Notes: a model not told the origin generated them from the sequence alone. A stretch of 64,000 bases of DNA from Ciceribacter sp. L1K22 (GCF_017599385.1 NZ_JAGFPK010000001.1:1933441-1997440), one strand, 5' to 3'; shown: positions 6,999 through 15,538, numbered from the stretch's first letter. Made by a program: numbers and translations.

Positions 6999-8732
6999 CT
7001 ATGCAACTTTGAGTGCGTCTCTGATGATTTCTCTGGTTTTTTTGCGCCGCTCTTTCTCTTCTTCTGCGCGTTCCGAGTAGATCTCAAAAACGCGCGTGTC
7101 GACGGACCACTCTCTGCTGTCCCTTCGGAGCGAGGGAACTGGGGTGAGCCAGCCGAGGGCATCGAGTTGCACCATGACTGCTTCTGCCTGCGTGACATCC
7201 AAGGCCCGCATGATGCTGTCACCGCGCGCCATGTCGCGCAGCGTGATGCGGTGAAGGCCCTTAGCTAGAATGTAGCCAGCGGTGGCGAGAACCGCGTCCT
7301 GGCGCTCGGCAAGGCCGACTACGTCGGTGTAGAAGGCGATGGCATGCGGGTAGAGGAACTCATAAAGGAAGTCCCTGACGCGCGTTGCAACATCCTCATT
7401 GATGACCGACGCAGGCCGTGCACTCTTGCTTTCGATGCAGTGCCAAACAAGACAAAGGCGGGCGAACATTCCGTTGAACTTGCCGCAATGGGCGGCCAGC
7501 TTCACATTCACGGATTCCCACGCCGTCGCTAAGTCGTGGTTCCTCTCAGCAACCTCCTGCCAAACTCGTTGCGCGGCTGGAGAGAAGCGAAGGGGAACCT
7601 CTTGCATGCCACCGCGAAGCGGCTTGCGAAGGACGTGAAGTCGATCGACAAGTGCGCCATACTCTCCGACCACGTCAGGCATCGGCACGTCTTTGCCAAG
7701 CTTTCCTGCCCGAAGGATGATCGGGAATAGCCGCTGCAGAAGTCCATCGTCCTGCATTTCCTTCGCAATGGCGCGGATGGGTTCTGGCTGAATGCCACCG
7801 AGCAGCGAGCATGACAGGTTGGGTATCATGGATGCGCCACGGCCGACACGGTTGATGGTATACGGCCCGCCGTTGAAAGCCTGAAGCCAGAACCCGCGAT
7901 CTTTTGCAGAACCTCGTCCGCCGCCGCTGTACTTCTCCATTGAGCCGAACCAGCCGGACAGTTCGTCCTGCAACAAGAGGACGCCGTCGGGACTGTCTTT
8001 TAGTACCTCCTGAGCGGCTTCGATCGTCGTATCCTCAAGGCGCAATCGCGTATGCCGCGGGACACTTGCAGACTTTTTAGCATCCTTGTCGAGATCGTCG
8101 TAAGCTGCCTTTGCCTCGGCGAACTGCTGATACAGAGTCTTGTCCAGCGCCTTCAGCGGTCGCGTAGCGGCATTGATGATGGGGCTCTTCATCGTCGACG
8201 GCAGGCCAACAAGAGCAACCCACAATCGCGCCGATTCCCGCCAGGATGGATCGTGCTCTTTCGGCTGAATTTCGATACTGTCGGGAATGGCGGCGGCGCA
8301 GGTGGCGAGCGCGGCCATAGCAAGGCCAGCCGGATCCGCACCCATCAAGTCGGCCTGTATGCTGGCAAACTCGCCGATGACTTCAGGCAGGTATTCCACG
8401 GTGAGCGGCGGGCATTTGGCTCGTTGCCAAAGGTCGATCGGTGGTGGCCTGTTGTCGTTCGCGTGAGGGTCTGCGGCGCGCTTCGCGAATGTCGCAAGCG
8501 GCAAGTCAAAGTCAATGCCGAGATAGAGTGAAAGCTCCTTGGTGTTGTAATTTCCTTCCGTCTTGCTGACGACGATCTCGCCGCCTTCTTTCCCTGTGAC
8601 GTAAAGATCAGTCAGTTGACCTTTGATCGTCGCGGCCTTCAGCCACAGCCCATCCACTTCGCCGCCATAGCGTGCATGAAGGGTCTCGATCAGGGGGTAA
8701 TGTTTATGCTGCTTGATGGGCAATGTTGTCAT
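6999..8732 (-). CDS. DUF3987 (YfjI-like) replication-associated protein
   Basis: 577 residues. The N-terminal ~90 residues are a small beta domain, followed by a DUF3987 region. That region has a Walker A-like GLPSTMKSP (176-184) and a Walker B-like VLLLQDELSGWF (Asp256/Glu257), then FWLQAFNGGPYTINR and SLLGGIQPEPI, all typical of DUF3987. The C-terminal ~100 residues resemble a winged-helix (ITLRDMARGD...LGWLTPV). Family members replace primase-helicase in many prophages and satellites. Its start overlaps the upstream 86-residue gene by 29 bases, and an inverted-repeat cluster follows its stop. Confidence 0.85.
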   Translation of the reverse strand: MTTLPIKQHKHYPLIETLHARYGGEVDGLWLKAATIKGQLTDLYVTGKEGGEIVVSKTEGNYNTKELSLYLGIDFDLPLATFAKRAADPHANDNRPPPIDLWQRAKCPPLTVEYLPEVIGEFASIQADLMGADPAGLAMAALATCAAAIPDSIEIQPKEHDPSWRESARLWVALVGLPSTMKSPIINAATRPLKALDKTLYQQFAEAKAAYDDLDKDAKKSASVPRHTRLRLEDTTIEAAQEVLKDSPDGVLLLQDELSGWFGSMEKYSGGGRGSAKDRGFWLQAFNGGPYTINRVGRGASMIPNLSCSLLGGIQPEPIRAIAKEMQDDGLLQRLFPIILRAGKLGKDVPMPDVVGEYGALVDRLHVLRKPLRGGMQEVPLRFSPAAQRVWQEVAERNHDLATAWESVNVKLAAHCGKFNGMFARLCLVWHCIESKSARPASVINEDVATRVRDFLYEFLYPHAIAFYTDVVGLAERQDAVLATAGYILAKGLHRITLRDMARGDSIMRALDVTQAEAVMVQLDALGWLTPVPSLRRDSREWSVDTRVFEIYSERAEEEKERRKKTREIIRDALKVA

Positions 8733-8964
8733 TCTGGGTAATTCCTCCCATAGCCGCGACCGCGGCGCTTGCCATTTCGGCAGCTAGCTCGTGCGAAAAT
8801 GTAGCGACGTTTCCACCAAATGCAGACGGTGCGAACACTCGCCATCCGGACGGAGATCGCTTTAACGCGATGTTGTAGAAGCGCACGCCGAATTGTGTCT
8901 GAACGTCAAAGCGCGCAACAACGTTTCCGCCCCCCGGCGAGGGGCGGATCGATAAAATTTCCAT
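8704..8964 (-). CDS. Small protein coupled to the DUF3987 gene, possibly SpoVG-like fold
   Basis: 86 residues from ATG 8964 with AAGGAAAA upstream. The first half (MEILSIRPSPGGGNVVARFDVQTQFGVRFYNIALKRSPSGWRVF, given here in part only as a description) alternates beta strands, ending in a helical alanine-rich tail. The MEI-start with a basic loop is reminiscent of SpoVG-type nucleic-acid-binding proteins, but the match is weak. Its 3' end overlaps the DUF3987 gene, so the two are probably co-expressed for replication. Confidence 0.55.
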   Translation of the reverse strand: MEILSIRPSPGGGNVVARFDVQTQFGVRFYNIALKRSPSGWRVFAPSAFGGNVATFSHELAAEMASAAVAAMGGITQNDNIAHQAA

Positions 8965-8983
8965 ACTTTTTTCCTTTTTCGAG

Positions 8984-9094
8984 CTACTGCGATGTGCTTG
9001 CGATCCACTGCAGCACGATCACGGCGCCAGCACCAAAAGCGACGCAACCAAGCATCGCGGCCAGCACTTCACAGTCGCGCGAGTTACGCGGCAT
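8984..9094 (-). CDS. Tiny predicted single-pass membrane protein
   Basis: 36 residues from ATG 9094, with GAGG five bases upstream; it overlaps the 3' end of the preceding gene by 11 bases. One hydrophobic helix (VLAAMLGCVAFGAGAVIVLQW) spans most of it. Tight packing between two genes and a proper ribosome site favour a real gene; phage elements often carry such inner-membrane peptides. Function unknown. Confidence 0.4.
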   Translation of the reverse strand: MPRNSRDCEVLAAMLGCVAFGAGAVIVLQWIASTSQ

Positions 9095-9347
9095 ATGCCG
9101 CCTCATGTCGAGCAAGAGCGCACAAATGGTACAGCGCTTCGTCGCGCATCGACAGGACTGTCCGTGTCTCCTTTGCAGAACCTTTGCACGCGTTGAGCTT
9201 ACAGACGTCAAGCGCCAGTAGCGGGCGCAGTTGCTCCGCGAGTTCAATAAATGTTGTGCCGTCTGGTGGAAAGTTCTCGCTTGCGATGGCGTCCATAATC
9301 GGCTGGATCGGCGCGAGGATTGCAGAAGCTTCCATTGTCTTGCTCAT
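9084..9347 (-). CDS. Small unknown protein in the AlpA operon
   Basis: 87 residues, helical (ILAPIQPIMDAIASENFPPDGTTFIELAEQLRPLLALDV). Its ATG overlaps the AlpA stop (ATGA), so it is translationally coupled to the regulator. No motif recognised. Confidence 0.6.
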   Translation of the reverse strand: MSKTMEASAILAPIQPIMDAIASENFPPDGTTFIELAEQLRPLLALDVCKLNACKGSAKETRTVLSMRDEALYHLCALARHEAAYAA

Positions 9348-9559
9348 GCCGCCACCTTCGACCGGCTAGCGATTTTTGACCTGATCCAGTCAAAAACCTC
9401 GGCGCGCACGAATGCGACACGTCGATCGCCGAGCTCAACGGCGATTGGAAAACGACCTTCCGAACGGTATCGGTTGATCATGGTCCTGCTCATGCTGGTC
9501 AGGCGACAAGCATCTTTCAGAGAGATGAGGGTAGGGGTGTTGTCATTGTCGTGCTGCAT
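9344..9559 (-). CDS. AlpA/excisionase-family DNA-binding protein
   Basis: 71 residues, the usual length. The winged-helix core reads ISLKDACRLTSMSRTMINRY, then RFPIAVELGDRRVAFVRAEVFDWI, the classic AlpA arrangement of MerR-like recognition helix and beta wing. AlpA proteins activate or assist excision of P4-like elements and satellites, and this one sits next to the integrase behind its own strong promoter. It heads a leftward operon of small genes ending in the DUF3987 gene. Confidence 0.85.
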   Translation of the reverse strand: MQHDNDNTPTLISLKDACRLTSMSRTMINRYRSEGRFPIAVELGDRRVAFVRAEVFDWIRSKIASRSKVAA

Positions 9560-9749
9560 GGAATCTCCTCTTCAAGCGTCGGACAGAAGTCTGGCGCATT
9601 TGAACACGGTTGGTGTTTGAAGTTGTGCAGTTTGACCGACGCTATGCGCCGCGCCGACACGGACGGCGCTTCTTCCGGCGGCTTGGAGCCGCTAGCTGTC
9701 AAACGGGGAGTTCCCGCACAAAAGGATGATTGGATAAATCAACGCGCGC
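9560..9749 (-). other. Long leader of the AlpA operon
   Basis: About 190 bases of transcribed leader between the promoter and AlpA. It contains short GC-rich inverted repeats (for example around CCGCCGGAAGAAGCGCCG) but no gene I can support; a leader this long suggests post-transcriptional control. Confidence 0.4.
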
Positions 9750-9778
9750 CTTATAAATCAGAATGTTCGAAATGTCAA
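9750..9778 (-). promoter_or_regulatory. Near-consensus sigma-70 promoter of the AlpA operon
   Basis: Minus strand TTGACA (9778-9773), 17-bp spacer, TATAAG (9755-9750). This is the best promoter match in the element. Such strength for an excision and replication operon implies a repressor, but no repressor gene is recognised here. It lies only 8 bp beyond the integrase stop codon. Confidence 0.8.
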
Positions 9779-9785
9779 GTAAAAT

Positions 9786-10961
9786 CTACCCAATGCAGTG
9801 CTGCGCCCACGTATCCATTAGTGTCCTTCTGCGGTCCAGTGCATCTGATCTAGCATAAGACCGCTCAACAACATCCCCCACAGCATGAGCCAGCGCCGCT
9901 TCTGCTATTTCGCGTGGTGCATGTGCAGCTTCTGTTGCCCAGTCGCGGAATGTCGAACGGAACCCGTGGACAGTAACAGCAGTGCCGCCAGCACTCCGAA
10001 GCGCCTTGGCGAGTGATGCGTCGCTAAGCGGTCGCTTGTCCCTCACACCTGGAAATACGTACTCGTTCACAGACTGCTCTTTCATTTCCTTTAGAAGCGC
10101 GATGGCGGGAGGAGACAGCGGTACGCGGTGCTGTTTGCCACCCTTCATACGGACTGCCGGAATCGTCCAAACCTTCGACTTGAAGTCTACCTCCGTCCAC
10201 ACCGCGCCGCGTGCTTCGCCGCTGCGCGAACATGTTAGGATTGCGAACTCCAGGGCGCGAGCGCTGACACCGCTGACACCGGACAACTTCTTCATGAACG
10301 CTGGCACGTTTGAATAAGGCATTGCTGGGTGATGGTTCTTTCCGACAGCGTTCGGCTTGTGCATCACATGCTCTAGATTGCCTCGCCATGCCGCGGGATT
10401 GTCGCCCATCCGCAGCTTCTCGACCTTCGCAGCATCAAGCACACGCTCTATGCACTCTCGCAATTTTTCAGCCGACTCCTGCTTTGTGCCCCAGAGTGGT
10501 TTTAAGACGCGCTTGACGTCTTCCAGGTCGACCTCAGCGATAGGCCTGTCTCGTATCGGTGCGGCGTGTTTTTGAATCATGTTCCGCCACCGCGCTTCCG
10601 TTTTACCACCCCGCCAGCGGCCTGCGGCGACAGCGGCGTCAATAAAGCTATCCGCATACTCGCCAAACGTCTTTGCCTTCGGCTGCTCGGCAAGTGCCTG
10701 GCGCTTTTCGTGGATAGGGTCGACGCCGCACCGAACCATTTCTCGCGCCTTAGCGGCTCGCTCCCTCGCGTCGGCAAGCGTCACGGAATGAAGAGGGCCT
10801 ATACCCATTTCACGGCGCCGGCCTCCGAAAGTGTAGCTTAGGATCCAGTAGCGCGCTTTTCCCTTTGTCACGAGCCACAGTCCGCCACCATCGCGAAGCT
10901 TTGCCGCTTTGCTGCTCGATATGCCCTTTACCGTCAGAACGTTTCTAGTGTGAGCGCCCAT
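9786..10961 (-). CDS. Tyrosine-recombinase integrase, P4-like
   Basis: 391 residues from ATG 10961, chosen for GAGGGG five bases upstream over an ATG at 10985. The N-terminal DUF4102 arm-binding domain (AAKLRDGGGLWLVTKGKARYW, ADARERAAKAR) is followed by a core-binding domain. The catalytic domain carries Arg246 (TCSRSGEARG), His332 and Arg335 (HGFRSTFRDW), His359 (LAHAVG) and Tyr369 (RSYAR), so all key residues are intact. These enzymes integrate elements into tRNA or other conserved 3' ends and excise them with an AlpA partner, present here. Confidence 0.95.
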   Translation of the reverse strand: MGAHTRNVLTVKGISSSKAAKLRDGGGLWLVTKGKARYWILSYTFGGRRREMGIGPLHSVTLADARERAAKAREMVRCGVDPIHEKRQALAEQPKAKTFGEYADSFIDAAVAAGRWRGGKTEARWRNMIQKHAAPIRDRPIAEVDLEDVKRVLKPLWGTKQESAEKLRECIERVLDAAKVEKLRMGDNPAAWRGNLEHVMHKPNAVGKNHHPAMPYSNVPAFMKKLSGVSGVSARALEFAILTCSRSGEARGAVWTEVDFKSKVWTIPAVRMKGGKQHRVPLSPPAIALLKEMKEQSVNEYVFPGVRDKRPLSDASLAKALRSAGGTAVTVHGFRSTFRDWATEAAHAPREIAEAALAHAVGDVVERSYARSDALDRRRTLMDTWAQHCIG

Positions 10962-10999
10962 AGCTTCCCCTCTTTTTCCCCGCAATTGTACTGCGGCTT

Positions 11000-11028
11000 T
11001 AGATAGGCAAACGGGACAATATGGACAA
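11000..11028 (-). promoter_or_regulatory. Integrase promoter
   Basis: Minus strand TTGTCC (11028-11023), 17-bp spacer, TATCTA (11005-11000), about 40 bases before the integrase start. Its position next to the presumed attachment site fits autoregulated phage integrase promoters. Confidence 0.55.
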
Positions 11029-11127
11029 GCTATGTATCTAAAAAGATTGCGAAAAAGCCAGTCCGGTTTTCGAAATGGTCATAATGTTTGATGTTTTTTA
11101 TCCGGCCCGGGGAGCCAGATTTATGAA
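11029..11127. other. Presumed right junction of the phage element
   Basis: A/T-rich DNA (about 11,030-11,100) changes to host-like DNA before the terminator at 11,128. No tRNA or gene fragment can be recognised, so the exact attachment core is unknown. Confidence 0.35.
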
Positions 11128-11159
11128 GGCCTGTGCCATTGCGGCGCGGGCCTTTTTTT
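11128..11159 (+). terminator. Strong intrinsic terminator with no upstream plus-strand gene in the window
   Basis: A 10-bp stem (GGCCTGTGCC/GGCGCGGGCC, loop ATTGC) is followed by seven T. It reads rightward, yet no rightward gene precedes it here. The simplest explanation is that the element inserted between a host gene and its terminator. The host gene would then lie left of the element, outside the window. Confidence 0.85.
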
Positions 11160-11318
11160 CTTTTGGCGCACAGTGCTTTGCGGCGTTCAGGTTCCTGTCA
11201 GCATCTGCTGCGATCTTCCCGCCAGGATGGGCGCCCGCTTGCGGCACCGTATGCCATGATACCGGACATCATGCCGGCCCTGCCGGCGCTCCTCCCGCAT
11301 GATCGTGAGGAAGCCTGC

Positions 11319-12950
11319 TTGTCGTTTCATTTTTCGCCGTTTCGTCGCCCAGCCATCGGCAGCGTGCCGCTCAGCCTGGCAACCGCGACCTACCTGTTAT
11401 TCGTTCCCAACCGGACGTTTTGGGAGAAGGGGCTGACCTATCTCGGTGATCAGAAGCTCGCCCTTCTGGTGCTCGCCATCGGCCTTGCTGCCGCGTTCGC
11501 CGCCCTGTGTGTCGCCGTTTCGGTCAAGTACCTCACAAAGCCGCTCTTCATCGCCATCATTTTGGTCAGCGCAGCAGCCTCATGGTTTACCGACCGCTTC
11601 GGCGTCATTATCGACCTCGAAATGATCCGCAACGCCGCCGAGACCACATCGGCCGAAGCCGGAAACCTCATCACGCCGGCCTTCCTGCTGCACATGGTGC
11701 TCTATGGCCTCCTGCCATCCCTCCTCATCGTCTGGGTGCGGATCGCGCATCACGACTTTCCGCGCAAGTTCGTCCGCAATGTCGCCGTGATCGTGCCGAT
11801 GCTGGCGGTCTTCGCGATGGCGGGCCTGTCCCATGCCAGCATCTATGCCTCGGTCACGCGCGAGCACCGTGACTGGTTCGATACGCTGAACCCGATCATT
11901 CCGCTGGTCAACGCGGCGCTCTATGTCTCCGCCAGCCAGAACGAGCGCGATATCGTCGCCGCTCCGCTCGGAACCGATGCCCGGGTCGCCGAGACCTCGA
12001 CCACCTCCCGCAAGCCCAGAGTGACGATCCTCGTTGTGGGCGAAACCGCGCGCGCCGCCAATTTCTCGCTCGGAGGATACGCCCGCGAGACCACGCCGGA
12101 ACTTCAGGCGCGCGATATCGTCTATTTCTCCGACACGTCGAGCTGCGGCACCGCGACCGCCGTTTCCCTGCCGTGCATGTTCTCGGATCTGACCCGCGCC
12201 ACCTACAGCCACGCAAAGGGGCTCGCGCGCGAAAATCTGGTAGACGTGCTCGGCCATGCGGGCGTGAAGGTCGAGTGGTGGGACAACGACACCGGCAGCA
12301 AGCGAGTCGCGAGCCGGATCGGCGAGCGCAAGTTCTTCGGCCTGAACGATCCCGAGCACTGCGAGGACGGCGAGTGTCGGGACACCGTGATGCTCAACGA
12401 ACTGGACGGCTGGCTGGACAGTGTGAAAGGCGATTCCGTGCTTGTACTGCATCAGATCGGCAGCCACGGACCGGCGTATTACAAACGATATCCCGAGGCC
12501 TATCGCCGCTTCGTGCCAGATTGCCGCAGCGCCGAGTTTTCCCAGTGCAGCCGTGAGGAGATCGTCAATGCCTACGACAACACGATCGCCTACACCGACC
12601 ATGTCGTCGCGACCGTCATAGACCAGCTCGCCGCCCGCCAGGACCGCATCGATCCGGCGATGATCTATGTGTCCGACCACGGCGAGTCGCTCGGCGAATA
12701 CGGGCTCTACCTGCACGGCGCGCCTTACATGATCGCGCCCCCGGAGCAGACTCACGTTCCCTTCTTGCTCTGGCTCGGCGACGAGGCCAAGGCGTCGCTC
12801 GACCCGGCCTGTCTCGCCGCGGAGGCCGCCCGGCCGCAATCGCACGATAACTTCTTCCACACCGTACTCGGACTGATGCAGGTGGAAACAAAAGAACTGC
12901 GATCCGACCTCGATCTCGTCGGCGCCTGCCGCCGCATGGCCGGCGCCTGA
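11319..12950 (+). CDS. eptA: Lipid A phosphoethanolamine transferase (EptA/MCR type)
   Basis: 543 residues from a TTG at 11319 (MSFHFSPFRRPAIGSVPLSL), which has GAGGA seven bases upstream; earlier in-frame starts reach back into the terminator. Five N-terminal membrane helices precede a periplasmic sulfatase-fold domain. It carries VVGETARAANFSLGGY (metal-binding Glu, ~245), CGTATAVSLPC (nucleophile Thr, ~281), cysteine pairs (EHCEDGEC, DCRSAEFSQC) and SDHGESLGE (~452), all as in EptA and MCR. It transfers phosphoethanolamine from phosphatidylethanolamine to lipid A on the outer face of the inner membrane, lowering the negative charge and polymyxin binding. A two-component system follows 114 bp downstream and probably controls it. 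Confidence 0.93.
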   Translation: MSFHFSPFRRPAIGSVPLSLATATYLLFVPNRTFWEKGLTYLGDQKLALLVLAIGLAAAFAALCVAVSVKYLTKPLFIAIILVSAAASWFTDRFGVIIDLEMIRNAAETTSAEAGNLITPAFLLHMVLYGLLPSLLIVWVRIAHHDFPRKFVRNVAVIVPMLAVFAMAGLSHASIYASVTREHRDWFDTLNPIIPLVNAALYVSASQNERDIVAAPLGTDARVAETSTTSRKPRVTILVVGETARAANFSLGGYARETTPELQARDIVYFSDTSSCGTATAVSLPCMFSDLTRATYSHAKGLARENLVDVLGHAGVKVEWWDNDTGSKRVASRIGERKFFGLNDPEHCEDGECRDTVMLNELDGWLDSVKGDSVLVLHQIGSHGPAYYKRYPEAYRRFVPDCRSAEFSQCSREEIVNAYDNTIAYTDHVVATVIDQLAARQDRIDPAMIYVSDHGESLGEYGLYLHGAPYMIAPPEQTHVPFLLWLGDEAKASLDPACLAAEAARPQSHDNFFHTVLGLMQVETKELRSDLDLVGACRRMAGA

Positions 12951-13064
12951 CGGCCCACGGTCGCACGCCGTTCCCCAAGCCGCTCCCGAAAGCTCCCTCC
13001 TATGCGCATGGCCCAAGGCTTGGTAGGTTCGCCGGATGATGCGGATGCGGAGGACGAGGTTCGG

Positions 13065-13727
13065 GTGCGGGTGCTGTTGATCGAAGACGACGAAGTCCTC
13101 GGCGATGCGGTGCGGGACCATGTCACGCATGACGGTCACGCGGTGGACCATGTCCGCACGCTCGCCGAAGCGGCTGCGGCCGTCTCGGCGGTCGATTACG
13201 GTCTCGTTCTTCTCGACCTCAGGCTGCCGGACGGGCGGGGAATCGATTTCCTGACGAGCCTGCGCGACTCCGGTGCCGCGGTGCCTGTCATCATTCTGAC
13301 AGCCCACGACCAGATATCCGACCGCATCGAGGGACTGAACAGCGGCGCCGACGACTACCTCGTGAAGCCCTTCGATCTCGGCGAACTGTCGGCCCGCATC
13401 CTGGCGGTGACGCGCCGTCACGCCGGTCGTCCGGCATCCGTGCTCGCGATCGGTCGGCTTCGTGTCGACGGCACCGCCCGGCTGGTGTCGGTCGATGGTG
13501 TCGACATCCAGCTCTCCGGACGCGAATGGGCGGTCCTTGACGTCCTGACGTCGCGACCCGACGCGGTGGTGTCGAAGGATCGGATCGAGGATGCGCTCTA
13601 TGCCTTCGGCACGGAGGTCGAAAGCAATACCGTTGAGGTCTATGTCAGTCGCTTGCGCAAGAAGCTTGGCAAGGATGCCGTGGAGACGGTGCGAGGTGTC
13701 GGCTATCGCCTGGGGCGGGCCCCATGA
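13065..13727 (+). CDS. OmpR/PhoB-family response regulator (PmrA/QseB-like)
   Basis: 220 residues from GTG 13065, giving the canonical MRVLLIEDDEVLGDAV start with GAGG five bases upstream; an ATG at 13002 would add 21 atypical residues. The receiver domain has Asp51 (LLDLRLPDG) and Lys101 (YLVKPFD). The C-terminal winged helix ends with NTVEVYVSRLRKKLG and TVRGVGYRL. The gene overlaps the kinase gene by four bases and follows eptA, so it is the likely transcriptional regulator of lipid A modification. Confidence 0.93.
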   Translation: MRVLLIEDDEVLGDAVRDHVTHDGHAVDHVRTLAEAAAAVSAVDYGLVLLDLRLPDGRGIDFLTSLRDSGAAVPVIILTAHDQISDRIEGLNSGADDYLVKPFDLGELSARILAVTRRHAGRPASVLAIGRLRVDGTARLVSVDGVDIQLSGREWAVLDVLTSRPDAVVSKDRIEDALYAFGTEVESNTVEVYVSRLRKKLGKDAVETVRGVGYRLGRAP

Positions 13728-15043
13728 GAACGGGGCCCACGAGAAAGAGTGGCATCGCCCTTCGGCTGATCGGCTGGCTGAGCGCGCTTCTGATCGTCTT
13801 CTGGCTCGCTGCGGCCGGGCTGGGACTGATCGTCATGCGCGGCGAGTTCGACGAAATATTCGACAGCGGCCTCCAACAGGCCGCGGCGCGTCTGGCCCCG
13901 GTGGTCGCCGCCAATCTCGGCGGCATAAAGATCAGTCCGCCCGCACCGCTTCCAGACGAGGCGGACGACTATCTCGTCTACCAGGTCCGCGATCACGCCG
14001 GCGCCGTGCTGATGCAGTCGCATGCGGAGCATTCCGCCGCGTTCGACATTCCGCTTGTGGCGGGTTTCTTCGAGGACCGCGATTACCGTTACTACACGAT
14101 CGCCATCGGCGACACCTTCGTCCAGGTCGCCGACTCGTTGGCGCACCGGCGCGAGGCCACGCTGGAAAGCGCGGCTACGCTGCTATTGCCGATCGTGCTT
14201 CTTCTTCCTCTCGGGATTCTCGTGGTTTTCGGCGTGGTCCGCCGGTCGATGGTACCGGTCGAGATCCTGAGGGCGGAAATATCGGCCAAGGACGGCGGCA
14301 ATCTCGATCCCGTCGGTGTCAGCGATCTGCCCAGCGAACTGCAGCCGATCGGCGCATCCGTCAACCTGATGCTCTCGCGATTGCGGGCTGCGCTCGATGC
14401 CGAGCGGGAATTTACCGCAAACAGCGCGCATGAACTGCGAACGCCTCTGGCCGGAGCGCTGGCGCAGACCCAGCTGTTGCTGCGCGAGCTTCAGGCAACA
14501 CCGCAGGAGGCAAGGGTCGTCCAGATCCAGCAGTCGCTGACACGTCTCGCAACGCTGACTGAAAAGCTTCTCCAGCTGTCCCGGGCAGAAGCCGGGATCG
14601 GCGCGGCAGATAGGGTGACCGACCTCGTTCCCGCGCTTGACATGGTGGTCGGCGATTTCGAGCGCACGGCGCGCTGGCGCGGTTTGGTTCGCTACGAACG
14701 CTCTGCCGGGGCTGAGTTGATGCGCGCCGTCGATCCGGACGCCTTTGCGATTGTCATCCGCAACCTGATCGAGAATGCCCTAATCCATGGTGAGCGGGCG
14801 GGCGAGGTGGGCGTCGTGCTTGAGCGGGACGCCATACGCATTACCAATGGCGGCCCGGTTGTATCGCGTGACACCCTAGTCGCGGTCAGGCGCCGGTTTG
14901 CCCGGGGAAACACCGGCGGCCAGGGCACCGGTCTGGGCCTCGCGATCGTGGACCGTCTTCTCGAACATATGGGCGGCAAGCTAACCCTGTCCTCGCCCGC
15001 GCCCGGTCGCGCCGACGGCGTCGAGGCGAGGGTGACCCTTTGA
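13724..15043 (+). CDS. Sensor histidine kinase (PmrB/QseC-like)
   Basis: 439 residues. Membrane helices at ~15-38 and ~150-171 enclose a ~110-residue periplasmic sensor. A HAMP-like linker leads to the H box (ANSAHELRTPL, His236), N box (NLIENALIHG) and G box (GTGLGLAIVDRLLEHMGG). The ATG lies inside the regulator stop (ATGA). By family and context it senses an envelope signal and phosphorylates the upstream regulator to control eptA. Confidence 0.92.
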   Translation: MRTGPTRKSGIALRLIGWLSALLIVFWLAAAGLGLIVMRGEFDEIFDSGLQQAAARLAPVVAANLGGIKISPPAPLPDEADDYLVYQVRDHAGAVLMQSHAEHSAAFDIPLVAGFFEDRDYRYYTIAIGDTFVQVADSLAHRREATLESAATLLLPIVLLLPLGILVVFGVVRRSMVPVEILRAEISAKDGGNLDPVGVSDLPSELQPIGASVNLMLSRLRAALDAEREFTANSAHELRTPLAGALAQTQLLLRELQATPQEARVVQIQQSLTRLATLTEKLLQLSRAEAGIGAADRVTDLVPALDMVVGDFERTARWRGLVRYERSAGAELMRAVDPDAFAIVIRNLIENALIHGERAGEVGVVLERDAIRITNGGPVVSRDTLVAVRRRFARGNTGGQGTGLGLAIVDRLLEHMGGKLTLSSPAPGRADGVEARVTL

Positions 15044-15149
15044 CGCTCTGATGCGATGCGAAAAAAGATCGCATTGCCACCGAAGGGGCTTGCACGCTTT
15101 TTGGTTTCGTTCTAAACGCCCGTCACCGCTCGCTTTTATGTGACTGGTT

Positions 15150-15223
15150 GGCCTCGTGGCGGAGTGGTGACGCAGAGGACTGCAAATCCTTGTACCCCGG
15201 TTCAATTCCGGGCGAGGCCTCCA
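15150..15223 (+). tRNA. tRNA-Cys (anticodon GCA)
   Basis: 74 nt with encoded CCA. The acceptor stem GGCCTCG/CGAGGCC is perfect, and the anticodon arm reads GAGGA-CTGCAAA-TCCTT. The T arm is CCCGG-TTCAATT-CCGGG. Its last 24 bases and the next 6 are repeated exactly at 16,982, showing it is an integration site. Confidence 0.97.
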
Positions 15224-15229
15224 ACCTTT
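15200..15229 (+). repeat. attL: direct repeat within the tRNA-Cys 3' end
   Basis: 30 bases starting GTTCAATTCC and ending CCAACCTTT, identical to 16,982-17,011. The repeat starts at the T loop and runs 6 bases past CCA, as expected for tyrosine-recombinase integration into a tRNA gene. Confidence 0.92.
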
Positions 15230-15538
15230 CAAAAGACATGCAGTAATTCTTGCTTTATTGCAGCTTTGAGAAAGGCTAATAATCTGCTTGGTTTAACGGC
15301 GTCCGCCGCATCGGTGCTTTATCTCATGTTTTCGGGTCAGGCGAAGTCGTCAGCACCAACTTTGATAAGTTGCACTTTGTGGCGGAGATCATCTACTAGC
15401 TCAGTCTGTCGTTCTTGCAATCAAAGAAGTGTTTACGTGGGGGGGACCCTTATCTGCGCGGTGTTTTGTGTAACAAGCGGCACAGAAGCCGAGATCGATC
15501 ACCGGCACGAGACTGTCATACATGTCGAGACTACGACG
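15230..15538. other. Mini-island DNA without a recognised gene
   Basis: A/T-richer sequence with no frame that looks coding on either strand beyond short open stretches. No terminator or insertion-sequence ends seen. Confidence 0.45.

Larger units (their letters stand above)
1..11100. mobile_element. Integrated phage-like element, integrase end (prophage or phage satellite)
   Basis: Integrase, AlpA-type regulator, DUF3987 replication protein, HK97-type prohead protease and a tail-fibre-like gene lie together, nearly all leftward and of lower G+C than the core genes to the right. The element continues past the left edge. The right boundary is inferred to lie between the integrase promoter (about 11,028) and an intrinsic terminator at 11,128 that has no plus-strand gene in front of it here. 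No direct repeat marking the boundary could be paired because the other end is missing. Terminase, portal, capsid and lysis genes are not seen. The call as phage-derived is secure; prophage versus satellite is not. Confidence 0.85.

Noticed and set aside
9517..9702. 61-codon minus-strand frame overlapping the AlpA start
   Set aside because: No usable ribosome site and out of frame with AlpA; the region is better read as leader RNA.
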